Assembly: GCA_020746105.1 (NCBI GenBank)
Contig: CM036622.1
Location: 42,013,477-42,077,476 of the forward strand
Direction of reading: 5' to 3'
From: Trogon surrucura
Lineage: Eukaryota; Chordata; Aves; Trogoniformes; Trogonidae
Length of the DNA stretch: 64,000 nt
How positions within the stretch are numbered: the first letter of the stretch is position 1; each line of letters starts with the position of its first letter. Positions 59,779 to 64,000 of this stretch are shown piece after piece. The notes below the pieces were generated by a model. The model did no database searches and was not told where the DNA came from. It saw nothing but the letters and a program-made list of their open reading frames with translations. The position numbers were made by a program, and so were the translations under genes.

Positions 59779-62388
59779 GAACCAAGTCACCCACTAAAGC
59801 AAACAGAAAACACAGTTAAAATGCTATGGAGTATATTTATTCAGAAATCTGTGTCGTGTCTTTGTGTTGATGCTTATTTAAAGCTTGGTTCAAACATTGT
59901 AATAAGGCAAGAGGAATATTTTCACTAATTTTGTATTTGACGTTAATTCTTTATTGCATGACTTAGGGTTTTATTATTATTATTTTCATTATTATTATTA
60001 TTTTATTATTATTTCATGTTTACCACCTGGAACTGAAAAAAAACTGCACAGGTTGATTTTAGAATTGACTTCTTAGGTATTTTTTTTTTCCAGAAACATT
60101 CACAAAATACTTTGGTGGCTAATTCTTGATTTACCTTAGCTTTTCCCTACAATTTAATATTCCAAGTCCAAGCCATCTCTTTTGGTTTTCTTAGAACATA
60201 TTTGTCACATATGTTCTGTAGCTTTATTATTTATATTACAAATGTCTAGCTATTAGGTAGTTGTCATTCGGTTTCCATGGTTTCCACCATTACTTCTGTT
60301 GGTAAACTGCTTGGTTGGTTTTATGTGGGAGTTTGGATAAGAGAAGATTAATTAAAACTTTTAGCAATTAATAAAAATATTTAAGTATTATTTGGAAAAA
60401 ATAGGAAAAAGCATCAACATGTGCATTTAATGATTTAAATCAATTTTTATGTATGACGATGTGAATTTGGAATGACAGTTCTTTATGTAGCTAATTAGTT
60501 AAAGAAAGTGTCATTTCTTATTTAAGAAAGCAATACAATGATCCTAATATAAACACTGCATTAGTTTCTAGATAAAAATGTTTTTGAACTGAACAAGTGC
60601 AAGTGAAGAAAGTATATAAAATTTGAACCCTTTTAAGAAAAGTCACTGCGAGAGAAGTATCAGTATTGTGTGCTTTCAGTCCATAGGCACTGAGAAATTA
60701 AATGAAAAATAATATAAGAATTAAACAAAAGCCCCATCCTTAATTTAGCTGAAAATGTAAATACATATCTACTAATTAAAAATCTTATTAGAGTGTTGTT
60801 AGAATTTCCCAGTACACCAAAAAGCAAATCTTAATTCAAGCAGAAGGCTAGCACAAATGCAAATGTCTACCCGTATCTTCACTGGAAAGAGTAGCAGCAC
60901 ACAAATCAAAGACATTTTTATCTGTCAGTAATGATAATGGTAAAACCCAGTAGTGGTTTATTCAACCTTGAACTTGATTTTATTTTTTTAAATGAAAAAA
61001 TGACCTTGGTGCATTGACACTTCAATTGCTGCATTTGTTTTTTTGCTATTTATACATTTATGTTCTGTCACTGAAACTCCTTTTTAGTGATGGCATCTAA
61101 TAATTATTAAAACTCTGGAGACTTAAGAGAAAAAAAAAAGATGTTGCCTGTGCCTAGGCTCTGACTCCTATTTCTCCTAGAAATCTTTTGACACTGTTGT
61201 TGCACCGTTTCTGTTATGTGGGGAAAGAATATAGGTTTCTTACTGTGTGCTTGTTTTTAAACGTAGTGAATCAGAATGTCTGAATCGATCAGGGAAACAA
61301 GATCAGAAAGTACACGTTTATTTCATAAGCAGGTCTCTGTAGCCCGTCCTTTATTGTATCTGTAAGTCGCAACTGCAGCCTTAGTTAAGATGAGGACAGT
61401 CTGATTAGCAGTGTGTGTCTCAACAAGGTGCAAGCAACCCCCCAGCTGTGAGGAAATTTCCAGTGATTGTCAAATTGTAATGATGCAGGCCAAGGATACA
61501 AAAGTGGCAGATGATGGATCAGATGCTGCTGTTTTCTGGCTGGTCATGTAGGTCACCGATGCTTACTGCATAGTTCAGGCAACTTTGTGTTATCTCTGAA
61601 TCTTTCGATTTTGGGGCAGATTCTTTTAGGCTGCAGACAAGTGACCTCCCTGCCTAGGAAAGGTCCTTGAAGAAATGGTTATACTCTTTTTTTTTAATGG
61701 TGATTATTAATCCTTTTTATTTTAGTAGGGAAGGATGGAGTGTTGTCTGATGATGAGGCCACTGGGCAAACTTTGCTCAGGAAGGTGATTCTGCTGATGA
61801 TAATCCAGCTAATTATTGATCAATAGGCAGTTAGGATCATATTATTCTTGCCGAGTTGCTGCCTTGAGCAGGACAGGAGCCATACTGGGAAGGACAAGTC
61901 TTGGTGGCAGTGGTGGACACGAGTGCCTTGGAGTGCTATTGACTAGCGCAGTGATGGTTTGCTGCTTGGGGTCCATGCTCAGCTGGTGCTGTTGACTTCC
62001 TTGAAGCTGACTGAGAAGTGGATGAGACTGGTTGGAAATATTATATGCCCCTTCCTCAGAAAGCATGAAGTGTTGGGTGGTTTGCTCTCCTCTCAAGACT
62101 CTCTCAGTCAGTGGGAGCCCATTTTCTTCTTTCTGCTGTCTGATTGTTACAAAGACTATTAGTATGCTAATGTCATGAATTCTGTCTGTTGTGCTTAAAT
62201 AGTGGTACTTGGCTCAAATAGTAGCTTTTGAATTGCTCTAGCGATTAACCTATCTGCAACTGTGGCAGTGCTTCTAGCAAAGTGGAAGCTCTGGTGGAGA
62301 TGAGCTATTCTAAGAAAAGAACGTTCTTTTCTGATGTTTCCTACTTTTAAATGGTGCAATGTCAAATATATTGGAAACTCCGATGGTT
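59779..62388. other. AT-rich intron, no gene seen
   Basis: It contains an ATT microsatellite (59970-60014) and then very AT-rich unique sequence to about 61140. No exon or mobile element recognised. Confidence 0.55.
59970..60014 (+). repeat. (ATT)n microsatellite
   Basis: Imperfect run of TTA/ATT units, interrupted by a TTTC step, about 45 bases. Confidence 0.88.
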
Positions 62389-62757
62389 TTTGGAGGAGAG
62401 GAGGCTGAGGGGGGTGACCTCTTTAATGTTTATAAATATGTAAAGGGGGAGTGTCAGGAGGACGGAGCCAGGCTCTTTTCATTGGTGTCCAATGATAGGA
62501 CAAGGGGCCATGGGTTCAAGCTGGAACACAGGAGGTTCCACAAAAACATTAGAAAAAACTTTTTCACTGTGAGGGTGACAGAGCCCTGGCACAGGCTGCC
62601 CAGGGAGGTTGTGGAGTCTCCTTCTCTGGAGACTTTCAAAACCCACCTGGACGCGTTCCTGTGTGACCTACTGTAGGTGATCCTGCTCTGGCAGGGGGTT
62701 GGACTAGATGATCTTTCGAGGTCCCTTCCAACCGCTGGCATTCTGTGATTCTGTGAT
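62389..62757 (+). mobile_element. CR1 LINE 3' fragment
   Basis: From tggaggagaggaggctgagg through the end of ORF2 ([19 protein letters not shown], then [20 protein letters not shown] in translation) to tggcattctgtgattctgtg. It has the same six-G run as the 35836 copy where other copies have four bases, so the two may share a subfamily ancestor. Confidence 0.94.
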
Positions 62758-64000
62758 TTGACAGTCACCTTTTCTCTCCAGGTCTCACAATTGAAGTTAA
62801 TGTGCACGTTCAACAGTTGAGAAGTGCTGAAACTGAGCAATCTGTAATGGTGTTCAGTCCTGCCCTGGGGTAGTCAGATCTTGGCAAATTTGTGGGCAAT
62901 AACCCAATATTGCTAAACAGGGAGTTTTATTGGAAGTGCTTTGGAGGCCACCATCCAGGTTTGGTGACAGTTGTGAAGGTCGGTGGGTAATGAGCACAGA
63001 ATCTAAGGTTTGTGAGTGACAGGAGTGAGGGGAAACTCTGTTACTTCTCAGGATATTTCTGTTGTAATTTTAGCCTGGTGTTCTCATGTTGCATGCCTGC
63101 CAGGTCATCTCATGCAGAAGATTTTTTGAGTCGATTGGCCAATATGACAGTGTCATAGACATCACAAATATGTTATGGTCCTGCATGTTTTGTGAAGAGA
63201 AAAGAACGGTGGAGAATGAAGACTCTCTGTGAGCTGAACTACATGGATGACTTCATCTGTTTCATGCAGGAGTAGCTGCACAAGTGGAGGAGATGTGTTA
63301 AGTGTCCCAGCCATGTGAGATGATTTAAGTAGAGCTCACAATGAAACAGGAGGTACATCTGTTAAGAAACAAGACTTCCTTTATGACACTGCCTATAGAA
63401 ATTTTTCTTTTCAGATGGTAACAAAGGCATCCAGAGTAGCAAGAGAGATATTAAATTCTATTGTCATCCACCCTTTATATAGTCTGAGGTCTAAAAGCAG
63501 GGACTTTATATTCTGTCAGTACTATAAAGCACTCCACAGTGTGGGCAGGCATTTTTGAGAAAACCGATTCCTAACAAAATTCAAGGGACAAAGCCTTGCA
63601 CCAACCCACCAGCTTGCTGAATTCTTGCCTACTAACCACAAAGGGTACCTCTGCAGATTGCTTTGATGGGGCTCTTTTCCCCTGTGGCCTCTTAACTATT
63701 TGCTATTCCAATAGCACATAAATGCGTAGTAAAGTGTTACACAGAGCAGCATTTCTCTTGTCAGCTGCACCCCTGCTGTTGATGCTTCCCACTAGGGAAC
63801 CATTGAGTTAAATGCTGCATAGTCAGCTGGCTGTATTTTTCTCCTCTCCTTATGCAATGACTTCACCTCATTACCTCCCAGGTGAAACTGGAGCTGTCTG
63901 CATCAGCAACCTGCTTTAGTTTCAAAGAATGAGTTAAGATTTATGACGGTTGACTGTGGAAGGTGGGGGCATTGGAGCACTAGCCTATTTTAAATCTATT
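62758..64000. other. Intron to the end of the window
   Basis: Unique sequence. No exon or repeat recognised. Confidence 0.55.

Noticed and set aside
1..64000. CRISPR arrays, operons, phage or bacterial genes
   Set aside because: No regular spacer arrays, no dense coding and no ribosome binding sites. The window is vertebrate intron with LINE repeats.

Overview
The window is vertebrate nuclear DNA, and the repeats point to a bird. There are about fourteen CR1 LINE fragments ending in the avian octamer tail (ATTCTRTG)n, a solo LTR with the layout of avian ERVL elements, and a tRNA-Ile-headed SINE with a CR1 tail like the TguSINE1 family known from zebra finch. I cannot name the species.

One host gene is visible. 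A 106-base exon at 12938-13043 on the + strand, with good splice sites (ttttcag before it, GAG|GTACGT after it), encodes 35 residues that I recognise as the extracellular linker/EGF-like start of GPR158, an orphan class C receptor also described as a metabotropic glycine receptor. It lies in a different frame from the longer chance open frames around it. Everything else reads as GPR158 intron: at least 12.9 kb upstream and at least 50.9 kb downstream. I found no second exon.

Layout: 1-8 kb is mostly unique intron with an old CR1 (800-1604) and a solo ERVL LTR (7221-7671, - strand). At 8.1-10.1 kb a CR1 is split by a second CR1. The GPR158 exon is at 12.9 kb. From 13 to 22.7 kb there is sparse repeat with a 17-bp-stem hairpin, a - strand CR1, a MIR-like scrap, a truncated SINE copy and an old CR1. 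From 22.7 to 32.7 kb no repeat is recognised. From 32.7 to 42.3 kb lies a dense run of mostly + strand CR1, including two copies that keep a reverse-transcriptase open frame (288 and 382 codons). From 42 to 64 kb there is intron with more CR1 tails, a MIR relic (53863-53957) and the full-length tRNA-headed SINE (56961-57142).

Apart from the GPR158 exon, the open frames are CR1 ORF2 remains or chance frames in intron. There is no operon, CRISPR array, structural RNA gene or prokaryotic feature. I did not find a clearly new biological system. The points most worth checking are the hidden exon, the nested CR1 pair with a putative 6-bp target duplication, the SINE pair, shared CR1 truncation points and frameshift, and the + strand bias of the CR1 copies.
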